Source: Candidatus Calditenuaceae archaeon
GTDB taxonomy: Archaea > Thermoproteota > Nitrososphaeria_A > Caldarchaeales > Calditenuaceae
Assembly (NCBI GenBank): GCA_025059595.1
Contig: JANXDI010000012.1
Span: 32,001 to 96,000 of the forward strand
Length of the DNA: 64,000 bases
Direction: 5' to 3'
In this document: positions 1-8,260 of the stretch, piece by piece
Layout: each line of letters begins with the position of its first letter
Position numbering within the stretch: position 1 is the stretch's first letter
Made by a program: the position numbers and the translations under genes
The notes under the pieces: model-generated
Databases searched by the model: none
What the model saw: the letters and a program-made list of their open reading frames with translations, nothing else
Told to the model about the DNA's origin: nothing

Positions 1-400
1 ACCTCATTATTATCAGAGAGAAGTCCATCGAAGGCAGTCTCCTGAAAAAATCAACACTCACCCCACTGCCGTTGAAGATTTCCACTACGTACCCAGCAGA
101 CTCTAGCCGCTCCGCCATGTCCCTTATCAGCTCTGGGTTCGGCAAGTCCTCCGACAGCCCATCAACTATGGCCGCTCTAGGGCGAGTTGGTCCAACGTGA
201 AGAAGTTTCGAAATGTCTGTGGAGGCCGTATAGGCCGCGCCCCCTAAAGCCGCGAGAAAGACGATTGAGAGGAAGACTAAAAATGGCTTACGACGCCTCC
301 ACTTAGTCCTTCCCCTTCTCGTCCTCCTCGAAGCCTCCCACCAGCCATTAGAGGCTGATAGACCTATTTTTAGCCCTCTCGACGACCTCAGTTCACCCAC
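1..400 (-). CDS. Membrane-anchored protein, C-terminal part missing (cut by window edge)
   Basis: An open frame runs leftward from a GTG at 400 and leaves the window at base 1, so the C-terminus is not visible. The N-terminus is basic (several R and K around residues 25-40), followed by one hydrophobic segment rich in F, L, V, A and G, which suggests a signal anchor. After it comes a soluble stretch containing AAIVDGLSEDLPNPEL, which looks like the start of a globular extracytoplasmic domain. The start is uncertain because the frame is also open upstream of 400. I do not recognise the family. The gene is divergent from the next one, with about 100 bases between them. Confidence 0.55.
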   Translation of the reverse strand, partial: MGELRSSRGLKIGLSASNGWWEASRRTRRGRTKWRRRKPFLVFLSIVFLAALGGAAYTASTDISKLLHVGPTRPRAAIVDGLSEDLPNPELIRDMAERLESAGYVVEIFNGSGVSVDFFRRLPSMDFSLIIMR

Positions 401-458
401 ATGAGTTATCAGGAAATAGCTCTCGGTAACATGGCTCGACGGCGGCCGATAAGGAATT

Positions 459-468
459 ATTATAAAAG
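459..468 (+). promoter_or_regulatory. TATA box
   Basis: The sequence TTATAAAA lies here, about 28 bases before a GTG at 488 that opens a six-codon ORF, and about 45 bases before the probable start of the next gene. It is the best promoter candidate for the rightward gene. Confidence 0.5.
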
Positions 469-481
469 GCTAGTGGGTTCT

Positions 482-508
482 TTGAGTGTGGAGAGTGAAC
501 CTGTCTGA
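482..508 (+). other. Leader mini-ORF ending in a CTGA overlap
   Basis: A tiny ORF (TTG at 482 or GTG at 488) ends with TGA at 506-508. The TGA overlaps a CTG at 505 that is in frame with the following gene. It lies at the spacing expected for a leaderless start behind the TATA box at 459-468. Whether it is translated is inference. Confidence 0.3.
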
Positions 509-1077
509 GTGGTGAGGAGGGGCAGGAGAAGGCGCGGCAGCTGGCGGAGATTAAGGCTTGGATTGAGCGTAGGATGATTGAGCTGAATCAAGAGCTCGAG
601 ATGCTTAAAAGGATGGGGAGCTATGTGGACGAGCTCTTGACTGAGCTGAGCTTCAGGAAGGCCGATGTCTTGGCCAAGAAGGCTGAGCAGCACCCAGCCC
701 AGCCGCCGCCTCAGCAGGCCCTAGTCGCGCAGCCAACCATACGCTCCGTGAGAAGCAGGACAGGCGCTAACCTGGCAACCATAAGCTACACCAGAGAAGA
801 GGCGAGATTCCAGATAAGCCCAGGCGTCGAGCTCCGAAGCGACGACAAACCCTTCACATCCTTCCTCCTCAGAAAAGTCTTGGACCAGATGGTTGAGGAG
901 GACCGGAGGAGGGCCGAGGCCGGCGAAATCGACCCCGACAAGGTCCTGAGCTACGAGATTGTCTACGACGGCGACAAGGTTAAGGAGATTCTCGTCAGGA
1001 ATTACAGGCAGGATTCGAGGCTGAGGGAGCTGATAAGCTCGGTCAGGTGGACGCTCGAGACGGTATCCTCCCGGTAA
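505..1077 (+). CDS. Hypothetical protein with N-terminal coiled coil
   Basis: Soluble protein of about 190 residues with no family that I recognise. The first ATG is at 574, but the in-frame sequence before it (from CTG 505) encodes a strongly charged helix, EEGQEKARQLAEIKAW, that continues without break into the helix after the ATG. I therefore prefer the CTG at 505, which overlaps the stop of a leader mini-ORF. Residues 1-60 look like a coiled coil, then comes a P/Q-rich linker (QHPAQPPPQQ), then a globular alpha/beta domain with many charged residues. There is no signal peptide or membrane segment. The gene lies just upstream of the large surface protein and may be co-transcribed with it. 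Confidence 0.6.
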   Translation: MSGEEGQEKARQLAEIKAWIERRMIELNQELEMLKRMGSYVDELLTELSFRKADVLAKKAEQHPAQPPPQQALVAQPTIRSVRSRTGANLATISYTREEARFQISPGVELRSDDKPFTSFLLRKVLDQMVEEDRRRAEAGEIDPDKVLSYEIVYDGDKVKEILVRNYRQDSRLRELISSVRWTLETVSSR

Positions 1078-1160
1078 CACCCCCAGCGGGATACCCGGCC
1101 CCGCTGTCGGAGTAATCCTTATCAGAGCCCCGCCACATACCGAGGAATCAGAGCCCAATA

Positions 1161-3953
1161 ATGAGAACGGCAATCCTCGCAGCCGTAGCATCTCTAGCAG
1201 TCCTAGCGTGGATACTAACCCAAACACCGACGACAGACGCGCAAGTAGGACAGATTACCGTCACTGTCCTTGACTATCATGGAAACCCGTTACCTGACGC
1301 ATATGTCTGCCTCCGAAACGCTACGGGATGCTATCAAGCTAGGACCGACAGCAACGGTAGGGCGACATTCAGTCCAAGCATAAAGTCCACGTTAACCTAC
1401 AATCTAAACATCACATATTTAGGAATAATGAATGTAAGGAAGTTCGATGACTGGGATTACAGCAATCCTACCCATCCCAAAACCTTCACGACTGGCGTCT
1501 TTAACGTGAAGATATGCGCCTTGTCGAGCGGCGGCGTCCAGTCCGTACCTAACGTCCGCGTGGAGGTTAGGTCAACTTTGACAGAGCCTGACGTGAATGT
1601 CGAGCAGTCGACGGGCGGCGACGGCTGCGTAACCTTCCCCAGACTTCCCGGGAACGGGACCCTCTACGTCTATAACGCCACTTATGTTCATCCGGTCTTC
1701 GGTGTCAGAATAGCGACGGGTGAGACCAACCTCAACCTAGACACGGATAGCTACGATAACAACAACATTACGCTTCCGCTGTATCGTCTGAGGCTGACTC
1801 TCCGGGATAGGGGTGACAGGCCCGTGCAGGGTCTGGAGACTAGGCTCTGGAGGGGTGAGAAGACGGGTGACCCGCAGATGACAGCTACCAGCGACTCGGC
1901 CGGAGGGGTAGTCTTCAGCCTCCTACCCGAGGGCCGATACATCTACGAGGTCGTCTACAAGGGCGACATAATATTCGCGACCACATCACCCGAGAACATC
2001 AACGCCAACAGAGATAGGCCGCCAATCAGGCTGCCCCTAACACGCCTCACCATAGAGGTCTACGACCTCAAGAACAAGCCACTAACGGCATACACAGCTC
2101 CGGGCTACGAGCTGCTGGCTAGGCTCTACGCAGACACCAGACTCTACTTCGAGACACGGGAGAGGGGAGGGGTCATATCCGCGGGATACGTTTACGACGA
2201 GAAAGACTACCGCCTAGTCCTCCTCTTCGAAGACCAAGAAGTCTTTTCAGGAGCCCTACGTCCTGACGACGTCAAGACGGGGATAGTAAAGGTCCAAGCT
2301 AGGTTCGGAGACTTCAGCTTATCGCTCGACAGCTCTGGCTTCTTCGGAAATCTGCCCCGAATACTCCAGAGAGCGAGTATCAGGCTCGAGGCCGGGAACT
2401 ACAGGATTGAGGAGCGGCTGGGCGGTGAGGGGGCTGTAATACTTCGCGACAAGCCCCTCGTGAGATACTCCTACACAATAATACTCGACGGAATAAACAT
2501 AGGGTCTGGCGAGCTCACACCATCCCACGGCGAGCCCAGACAGCTCAGGCCAGCCTCCCACACCGTCTCAGTCCGCATCTCCTCCCTCGACGAGAGGCCT
2601 ATTGCTGGGTCCCTCAAGATATCTTACGGCGGCGAGGCGCTGGGGACTGTCAACATCCCCCGCGAAGGAGGCTCGATAGAGGGGCTGGCGAGACTCCCTT
2701 ACAGATACTCCTTCACATATATGGGGACAGAAGTGGCGGTCGGCGAGGTTAGAGGCGAGGACATCCAAGCTGGCGTGGTCAACATAATTGCAGCGGTGGC
2801 CGATGTCCGGGCCAAGATATTCGACAACGCCGGGGAGGAGCCTCTCACCGGCGCGATGGCCACACTCGCGATAGCGTCATACAGGCAGGACTCGCTGGTG
2901 AACGAGGAGGGGCTTGCACTATTCCCCGACGCGCCTCTCACAACAGTCACAATCACCGTGAACTATCAGGGAGTGAAGGTCTATTCAAGCACAGTCACAT
3001 ATTCGCCGGAGCAGAGGCTCCTCGAGATAAAGGGCACAGGCGTCTACACCCTCACGTTCAAGATACTTGACGGCGAGGGCGAGCCCCTCACGGACTCCGA
3101 GTTCAGGCTCAGCGTCGGAGCCCTTTCAGTATCAGAGACGCTCCGTGGGACCGGCGAAATCACATTGAAGCTGATTCCAAACGGAACACTCTCGCTCTCA
3201 GTCAACTACATGGGTGTGAACGTCTTCACGGGTTCTCACCGCCCCTTGAGGTACGGAGAGGTTGTCGAGCTAGACGCCAAAGTCTACAGGCTTCAAGTCG
3301 AGGTGCGTGCGAGGGGGAGAGAGGGGCCGGAGCTTCTCAGAGGCGCCCAGCTCCTCTTCGACAGGGAGGAGAGGAGGCTTGCGGAGGTGAACGCAGCAGG
3401 CGGAGCCGCATCACTAAAGCTCCCGGCTGGAAACTACTTGGTCCAAGTCAACTATAAGGGAGTGCCTGTCGCGGACAGAGTCGTCGCGCTGACAGGAGCG
3501 CAGAAGATATCAATCGAGGCCTCCGCATACTGGCTCGCCGTGAAGGTCCTAGGATTTGACGGCTCGCCAGCGGCTAATCTGACAGTCAAGCTCTTGAGGG
3601 AGGGCTCCGACGCGCCTATAGAAGAGCTCACGACAGACCGCGAAGGGAGAGCATCAACAATACTGCCCGAGGGAGTCTACAACGTAGTCTACGGAGGTGG
3701 AGGCGTCTTCAACACGGTTCGGCTGCCGGTCAGGTCGGTATTCAGCTGGACTCTACTCTACGGCGAGACCCGCGCAAACAACATCTATCCACTCGTCGCA
3801 GCACCAGCACTCGCGGGATTATCTATATATGGCCTCATCAACTCCTTCAGGCTAAAGTCGAAGGTGAGACGCATCTGGACGCAAAGGCAGGAGAGAGCGG
3901 CAAGGGCGGAGCCGGAGAGAAGGCCCCGACAGAGATTGAGGAAAAACGTCTAA
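1161..3953 (+). CDS. Large secreted, membrane-anchored surface protein with repeated beta-sandwich domains
   Basis: 930 residues. Residues 1-27 are a signal peptide (MRTAILAAVASLAVLAWILT) ending near TTDAQ. The rest is a chain of about ten similar units of 80-90 residues, each with a pattern such as 'VTVLDYHGNPLPDA...SNGRATF...YNLNITYLG'. This is the usual look of carboxypeptidase-regulatory-like or prealbumin-like beta sandwiches. A C-terminal hydrophobic segment near residues 880-897 is followed by a highly basic tail, so the protein is probably anchored with its repeats outside. This architecture is typical of archaeal cell-surface proteins. The specific role is unknown. The signal peptidase gene directly overlaps its 3' end, which fits a secretion-related unit. 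Confidence 0.75.
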   Translation: MRTAILAAVASLAVLAWILTQTPTTDAQVGQITVTVLDYHGNPLPDAYVCLRNATGCYQARTDSNGRATFSPSIKSTLTYNLNITYLGIMNVRKFDDWDYSNPTHPKTFTTGVFNVKICALSSGGVQSVPNVRVEVRSTLTEPDVNVEQSTGGDGCVTFPRLPGNGTLYVYNATYVHPVFGVRIATGETNLNLDTDSYDNNNITLPLYRLRLTLRDRGDRPVQGLETRLWRGEKTGDPQMTATSDSAGGVVFSLLPEGRYIYEVVYKGDIIFATTSPENINANRDRPPIRLPLTRLTIEVYDLKNKPLTAYTAPGYELLARLYADTRLYFETRERGGVISAGYVYDEKDYRLVLLFEDQEVFSGALRPDDVKTGIVKVQARFGDFSLSLDSSGFFGNLPRILQRASIRLEAGNYRIEERLGGEGAVILRDKPLVRYSYTIILDGINIGSGELTPSHGEPRQLRPASHTVSVRISSLDERPIAGSLKISYGGEALGTVNIPREGGSIEGLARLPYRYSFTYMGTEVAVGEVRGEDIQAGVVNIIAAVADVRAKIFDNAGEEPLTGAMATLAIASYRQDSLVNEEGLALFPDAPLTTVTITVNYQGVKVYSSTVTYSPEQRLLEIKGTGVYTLTFKILDGEGEPLTDSEFRLSVGALSVSETLRGTGEITLKLIPNGTLSLSVNYMGVNVFTGSHRPLRYGEVVELDAKVYRLQVEVRARGREGPELLRGAQLLFDREERRLAEVNAAGGAASLKLPAGNYLVQVNYKGVPVADRVVALTGAQKISIEASAYWLAVKVLGFDGSPAANLTVKLLREGSDAPIEELTTDREGRASTILPEGVYNVVYGGGGVFNTVRLPVRSVFSWTLLYGETRANNIYPLVAAPALAGLSIYGLINSFRLKSKVRRIWTQRQERAARAEPERRPRQRLRKNV

Positions 3954-4492
3954 ACAGAGGAAGGAGGCTAGCCAAGTCAATCATACCAGTCGCAATAGCG
4001 GTAGGTCTCGCATTCCTAAGCTACTTTCTCCTCGGCGTCGCGATGGGGACAGACACGCCCCTAGTGGTCGTCCCGACAGGGAGCATGCGACCGACGATAG
4101 AGGTCGGAGACATACTCTTGATTCAGGGAGTAAAGCCCGGGGAGATTGTGGCTGACCCGGTTAACGGGGACGTTATTGTTTTCTGGCAGCCCGGAGGCGG
4201 CGTTAGAATAGTTCACAGGGCGATAGCGAAGACCGAATACGGTGTGGTGACGAAGGGGGACGCGAACGCTTACCCCGACTTCTTCTCACCAGTCCCCTAC
4301 AGGCTCGTCATCGGGAAGTGGACCGGGGTGAAGATACCTTCATGGACGGGAATAGGCTATCTGGCCCTCATACTGAGAGGCGAGCTCTACCAGCCATTAG
4401 GCCAAATCATCTGGGCCACAATAATCCTCATCAACATACTCCTAATAGCTAGGGAGGTATTAGCCCCTCCAAAGAGTAAAGCCTCCCCCTAA
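3875..4492 (+). CDS. Signal peptidase I (archaeal Sec11 type)
   Basis: Serine endopeptidase that removes signal peptides at the outer face of the membrane. The catalytic Ser motif is PTGSMRPTIEVGDIL, the box with the second catalytic residue is around VIVFWQPGG...RIVHRA, and the third conserved box is KGDANAYPD. A second hydrophobic segment lies at the C-terminus. The first ATG is at 4043, but the required N-terminal membrane segment (SIIPVAIAVGLAFLSYFLLG) lies in frame before it, so the true start is upstream inside the preceding gene. No ATG, GTG or TTG exists there in frame. A CTG at 3875 gives a plausible charged N-terminus of about 205 residues in total. The function is secure and the start is not. 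Confidence 0.8.
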   Translation: MDAKAGESGKGGAGEKAPTEIEEKRLNRGRRLAKSIIPVAIAVGLAFLSYFLLGVAMGTDTPLVVVPTGSMRPTIEVGDILLIQGVKPGEIVADPVNGDVIVFWQPGGGVRIVHRAIAKTEYGVVTKGDANAYPDFFSPVPYRLVIGKWTGVKIPSWTGIGYLALILRGELYQPLGQIIWATIILINILLIAREVLAPPKSKASP

Positions 4493-5075
4493 CAGCCTCG
4501 ACTAGCCTCCTCAAATCACCTCCACCCGAGAGCCTCAAAGCATCATCCAAAAGTGAGCGGGCCTCTGACCAAAGCCTCAAAGCGTCATCACGCCTACCCA
4601 TCGAGAGGAAGGGCTCAACCCTCGACAGCCTCACAGCCGCCTCAACGAGGAGTGAGGCTGAGCGGGAGAACGGGCGCACAGGTGTCAACCTGTATCTGAA
4701 CGCCACAGGCCTGCCGCGGACATCCAGCCACACATCGGCCTCAGATGCCTCGACAACGACGAACTCTATGGCCGCAGACGCCTCACGGAGCACAGGGGCC
4801 TTAACAACCTCACCCACGCCGAAGCTCATAGCCACAGCACCGAGGTCCAGCGCCGCCTCGACGACATACTCTGGAGCCGTCACGTTCAGCACACCACTTC
4901 TCCACCTCAACAAGTTCTGAGCAGTTTGAGAAGAGAGATGCGGCCGCAGAGCGATGGTTGAGCCCTGCCCCAGAAACCTGCAACCCATCGCGGCGGCGTG
5001 AGGCGAGCCATCCATACTCAACGTAGTCACGACAACCTCGTAGTTCACATCATCCTCCAGCACCAAGACCTCCAT
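4449..5075 (-). CDS. DUF447 family protein (predicted flavin-binding split barrel)
   Basis: 208 residues from the ATG at 5075. The N-terminus (VNYEVVVTTLSMDGSPHAAAMG) is the characteristic opening of DUF447/COG2457, an archaeal family with an FMN-binding split-barrel fold. A helical C-terminal half, rich in R, L and A, follows. The physiological reaction is not established for the family. An in-frame ATG 18 codons further upstream exists, but the homology begins at the chosen start. The gene converges with the signal peptidase gene and their 3' ends overlap by 44 bases. Confidence 0.7.
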   Translation of the reverse strand: MEVLVLEDDVNYEVVVTTLSMDGSPHAAAMGCRFLGQGSTIALRPHLSSQTAQNLLRWRSGVLNVTAPEYVVEAALDLGAVAMSFGVGEVVKAPVLREASAAIEFVVVEASEADVWLDVRGRPVAFRYRLTPVRPFSRSASLLVEAAVRLSRVEPFLSMGRRDDALRLWSEARSLLDDALRLSGGGDLRRLVEAVRGRLYSLEGLIPP

Positions 5076-5212
5076 GAGGCTAAAGGGGGAGGCGCTAATC
5101 CACTCGGAGTCGCGCGGCCCACACAACACCGGGGAGAGAAAGAGGCCGACCCGACATAAACCCTACCCAAGCGCTTATTGGAGGGGCGCCGCAAACATCT
5201 TAACAGGAGGCC

Positions 5213-5481
5213 TTGGGAGCCCCCGACCTGAAGAGAGAGATGCTGAGGCTGCTGGAGGAGGATGAAGAGTTCAGATACGCGGTGGCAGGCAGGCTGGGGA
5301 TACTCGAGATACTTAAGAGACTGGACAGGCTCGGAGGTCGAAAATCATCAAAGTGATTTACGCCGACTACTCTACGCCCGACGCACTCGATTACGCAAGA
5401 AGCAGGGGTATCTGGGTTCTAAAGTGGAGCGGTGACTTGACGCCCCTAGTCGTAGAGGGCTCCGACGAGAAGAGAGGCTAG
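5213..5481 (+). pseudogene. Remnant of a DUF3782/PD-(D/E)XK-type gene with internal deletion
   Basis: The first frame (TTG 5213 to stop 5354-5356) encodes 'LRLLEEDEEFRYAVAGRLG...ILKRLDR', closely similar to the N-terminus of the intact gene at 17783. From about 5340 a different frame encodes 'KVIYADYSTPDALDYARSRG', followed by a segment beginning IWVLKWSGDL. This resembles the C-terminus of the same family, down to a stop at 5479-5481. The whole middle, with the nuclease-like core, is missing and the two ends are out of frame. I read it as a decayed copy with a deletion, not a functional short gene. Confidence 0.65.
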
Positions 5482-5539
5482 GGTGGACCTCTCCACTCTC
5501 AAAACAATAATTTAATAGACGGCAAGTCTCTCTTTCGCC

Positions 5540-5842
5540 GTGCAGGCTAACGAGCGTGTCTACCATGTCACGAGCGGGGCGGCGGACCTCGAGAGAATTC
5601 TACTCTCAGACGACACCGCCTCGAGGGCAAACATAATACTAAAGGACGCGAACCTCCTACTCGGCCGCGAAGGCACCTACATCAGGGTCATCGGAACCGA
5701 GGAGCAGCTGAAGCGTGTTGACGAGCTGCTCAAGGAGAAGGCCCGGCTCGTCGAGGGCGAGGAGCTAGACCAAGTCCTCGCGAAAATCAGGGAGGAGGAC
5801 GAGAGAGCCCTCTCAGGCTTCGGAAGCATATTCACAGAATAG
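5540..5842 (+). CDS. Hypothetical small acidic protein
   Basis: 100 residues from a GTG at 5540, with an AT-rich promoter-like stretch (AATAATTTAATAG) about 35 bases upstream, consistent with a leaderless start. The sequence begins with a helix-strand unit (ASRANIILKDANLLLGREGTYIRVIGTEEQLKRV) and ends in an E/K-rich helix. The alternation resembles a small alpha/beta RNA- or DNA-binding fold, but I cannot assign a family. It lies immediately upstream of tRNA-Leu on the same strand. Confidence 0.6.
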   Translation: MQANERVYHVTSGAADLERILLSDDTASRANIILKDANLLLGREGTYIRVIGTEEQLKRVDELLKEKARLVEGEELDQVLAKIREEDERALSGFGSIFTE

Positions 5843-5884
5843 CCAAAAATTAAATCCTCCCCTAGGCGGAGACGATATTTGGGG

Positions 5885-5990
5885 GCGGGGGTGGCCGAGC
5901 CAGGTCAAAGGCGGCGGCCTCAAGATCCCGGTTAGGTGGAGAGAAAGCCGCTCCCGTAGGGGTTCGTGGGTTCGAATCCCACCCCCCGCA
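5885..5990 (+). tRNA. tRNA-Leu (CAA) with a 21-base intron
   Basis: Acceptor stem GCGGGGG/CCCCCGC with discriminator A at 5990. The T arm GTGGG-TTCGAAT-CCCAC ends at 5982. The long variable arm (TCCCGTAGGGG) is as expected for leucine. Anticodon stem GCGGC (5914-5918) pairs with GCCGC (5947-5951). The loop reads CT-CAA-G...A, with anticodon CAA at 5921-5923. An intron of about 21 bases (5925-5945) interrupts after the base 3' of the anticodon, the canonical archaeal site cut by the splicing endonuclease. No CCA is encoded. Confidence 0.93.
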
Positions 5991-6177
5991 AGAGCATTAA
6001 GGCCTGATTCTGTCCCTCAGCCTTTATTCCGCGTCTATGTGGAGGGGCTGCCGGCGCTAGTTTTGAGTGGTGAAGCTTCTGAGAATAAGTCTACGCGGAA
6101 CAGACACTTAGTCGGGCATCGGCCACGCCCAGCTCAGATACAATTAACGAGACCGTCAGCGACGATTATGATACCCC

Positions 6178-6218
6178 GGCACCGCGGGAGTTCGTGGGTT
6201 AAAATAATCCACCCGCTA
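6178..6218 (+). repeat. Decayed tRNA-Leu 3' fragment
   Basis: The stretch GGAGTTCGTGGGTT followed by ATAATCCACCCGC matches the variable arm, T arm and acceptor 3' strand of the intact tRNA-Leu about 200 bases upstream, with a damaged T loop. No anticodon arm is recognisable. It lies just before the first MNT/HEPN pair. Confidence 0.45.
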
Positions 6219-6301
6219 CTCATGCTCCAACTCTATTATCACTTTTTGAATGAAAAGAGTGTCTTCGAATCCTTATATATTTAGTGACCTTTTTGGTATC
6301 T

Positions 6302-7030
6302 GTGACTGATTGGGTACCTTCTTGGCTGGCCCGGCAATACGTCCTCCTGCTTACCCGTTTCTGGACTCGTGTTTTCACGGTCTCCGAGGCTTTGGAGGCC
6401 GGTGTGGCCAATCCGAGAACTGTTTTGTCTCGGCTTGCCGGGCGCGGGTGGGTTGAGAGGTTGGGTCGGGGAGAGTATAGGACAGTTCATCCGCTGGCCG
6501 TCTTTTCGGACGCTAGTCTGGGCTGGAGGGCGCGGGTTAGGCAGAGGGTCTATCTGCCGATGCTTGAGTTTGTTCTGGCGAGGCTCTGGGAGGGGTTTGG
6601 CGAGAGGCTGAGGACGGTGCTTCTCTTCGGCTCGGTCGCACGTGGAGAGGCCCGCGACGAGAGCGACATCGACCTCCTAGTGGTCGCCGACGGAATGCGG
6701 CCGCGATACGGCGACAGAGTCCGCGAAGTCCTGGACATGCTTGAGGGGTGGGAGGGCGTGAAGAGGAGCCTCGGGGAGAGATTCGGTGTCCACCCCAACC
6801 TCGACCTGCTGCTTCTCGACGTGATGGAGGTAGATATTTCGCATCCATTCTACTTCGACATAGTTCAGGAGGGTGTTCTACTCTTCGACAAGGCCGGGTT
6901 CATGGCTGAGAGGCTGGAGAGGTTGAGGGCTTGGATGGAGCGTGTCGGGGCTCAGCGTGTCCAACTACCCGGCGGAAAGTGGTATTGGCTCGTTCCTCAG
7001 ACCGTTGAGGATGTGTCTACGAGGACATGA
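6302..7030 (+). CDS. MNT-type nucleotidyltransferase with N-terminal winged helix (antitoxin)
   Basis: About 242 residues. The N-terminal 80 residues form a winged helix (LEAGVANPRTVLSRLAGRGW...GEYRT). The nucleotidyltransferase core follows, with LLFGSVARGEARDESDIDLL: the GS motif and the two catalytic Asp of the Pol-beta superfamily. Proteins of this class paired with HEPN proteins are type VII antitoxins that inactivate the HEPN partner by adding AMP to a tyrosine. The start chosen is GTG 6302, about 27 bases after the TATA-like TTATATATTT (6272-6281); a GTG at 6284 is too close to it. The 3' end overlaps the HEPN start by ATGA. Confidence 0.82.
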   Translation: MTDWVPSWLARQYVLLLTRFWTRVFTVSEALEAGVANPRTVLSRLAGRGWVERLGRGEYRTVHPLAVFSDASLGWRARVRQRVYLPMLEFVLARLWEGFGERLRTVLLFGSVARGEARDESDIDLLVVADGMRPRYGDRVREVLDMLEGWEGVKRSLGERFGVHPNLDLLLLDVMEVDISHPFYFDIVQEGVLLFDKAGFMAERLERLRAWMERVGAQRVQLPGGKWYWLVPQTVEDVSTRT

Positions 7031-7461
7031 TGATGGATAGGCTGGCCGCAGACTATCTGAGACGGGCTCGGTCGCGTTTGACGGATGCCGAGTCGGCCCT
7101 CAAACGGGGAGACTATCCCGAGGTCGTTAGATATAGTCAAGAGGCCGTCGAGATGTCGCTGAAGGCGTGCCTCAGACTGGTCGGCGTCGAGTATCCTAAG
7201 GAGCATCACGTCGGCGATGTCTTGAAGCTTCAGGCGGAGAGGTTTCCAGAGTGGTTCCGAGCACTCGTCACCGATTTTGACCGCATATCAGCCGAGCTGG
7301 CCCTAAAGAGAGCGCCTAGCATGTATGGCATAGAAGCATCGGGAAAAAGCCCAAGCGACCTCTTCGACAAAGCCGAGGCAGAAACAAGCCTAAACAGCGC
7401 GAAGCTAGTCTACGAAAACTCACTCAAACTCTTCCGAGAAAAGACCAAAGCAGACATATAG
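7027..7461 (+). CDS. HEPN domain protein (toxin partner of MNT)
   Basis: 144 residues, all helical. The region SQEAVEMSLKACLRLVGVEYPKEHH is a typical HEPN helix pair, and RAPSMYGIEA carries the conserved Tyr that is the likely AMPylation site. HEPN proteins of such pairs are commonly RNases; here the Arg and His expected for an RX4-6H RNase site are not in clear register, so the catalytic state is uncertain. The gene is coupled to the MNT gene by an ATGA overlap. It is homologous to the protein encoded at 8376-8795 on the other strand. Confidence 0.8.
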   Translation: MMMDRLAADYLRRARSRLTDAESALKRGDYPEVVRYSQEAVEMSLKACLRLVGVEYPKEHHVGDVLKLQAERFPEWFRALVTDFDRISAELALKRAPSMYGIEASGKSPSDLFDKAEAETSLNSAKLVYENSLKLFREKTKADI

Positions 7462-7525
7462 AATACACGCGTATAAATCTTCGACGGAAAGCAGGGGGTC
7501 ACCTCTGTCATGGGTGGGGCAGAGA

Positions 7526-7580
7526 GCTTTTAATTTGGAGTCTCTCGCCTTATCAGGATTCTGAAGGTTGCTGCGGGCCT
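7526..7580 (+). repeat. Scrambled relic of the gatD promoter and gatD coding sequence
   Basis: Bases 7529-7553 resemble the sequence just before the gatD start (9947-9971): both read T-rich, then ATTTGG.GTCTC..., then CTTAT. Immediately after, bases 7554-7579 are identical to gatD bases 10195-10220, which encode residues around 75-83. The intervening codons are absent. This is a deleted partial duplicate of the 5' end of gatD lying 2.4 kb upstream of the real gene. Confidence 0.7.
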
Positions 7581-7641
7581 CCCTGCGGCTAGCAATAGGC
7601 CGATGTCGAGCTTCTGTTGTAACATGTAAATAACGGTGTTC

Positions 7642-8259
7642 ATGAAGAAAGAGCGATTTCATCTACGTGAAGGAGATATAGTAGTCATTTGTGGAGAAAG
7701 ATACAAACTCGTCAAGAACCTTAGCGGCAGAAAAGCAGAGCTTTTCAGTTTAGAACATGGCTCGTAGAGAGTTTGGGGCGTTCGAGCGGGAAAGAGTACG
7801 TAATTAAGGAAACCGGTAAACCGGAGTTAATAACATCAGAGCTTCGAGCCTACATATACTTGGAGAAAAAGAATTTCCCAGAAAGATATTTCTCTCGATT
7901 GAAGGCCGTCGATAACGACGTCAAAATCTACAGAGGAGAAAAAAGGTAGGAGGGGTTGAGACATATAACAACCTTTACGCACCCGTTCTAAAAACGACGG
8001 AACCTTGCATAACTTCAAAAATCTTTTGAAAAAATATAGTAGTTTGAAGAGCAAAGTAGAGCGTAAACTGAAGAGACGTGTGGACAGACTTCATAAATCG
8101 GGAGTAATTCACGGAGACCTCAAAAAGGCGAAAATTCTGCTGAGAATGAGCGGCCGCAGAGCCAGGGTGCTTTTAACGGATTTTATCCATAGTAAAATCC
8201 TCAAAGACCCAGATGAATTCCAAAAACGCGAGAAAAAAAGAATCAAAAACTACAACTAA
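7642..8259 (+). pseudogene. Broken protein-kinase-like gene
   Basis: Three successive frames carry parts of one protein. From ATG 7642: 'FHLREGDIVVICGERYKLVK' to a stop at 7765. From about 7793: 'YVIKETGKPELITSELRAYI' continuing through 'NFPERYFSRL'. From about 8005: 'RVDRLHKSGVIHGDLKKAKI' and 'LLTDFIHSKI'. HGDL and the LTDF motif are the catalytic and metal-binding loops of a Bud32/RIO-like small kinase. Two frameshifts separate the parts, so it is not expressed as a whole. The segment is AT-rich compared with its surroundings. Confidence 0.6.
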
Positions 8260-8260
8260 T

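Noticed and set aside
6039..6284. Rightward frame of 81 codons before the first MNT gene
   Set aside because: It reads through the tRNA relic and an AT-rich promoter region and gives an unstructured translation; no neighbours or homology support it.
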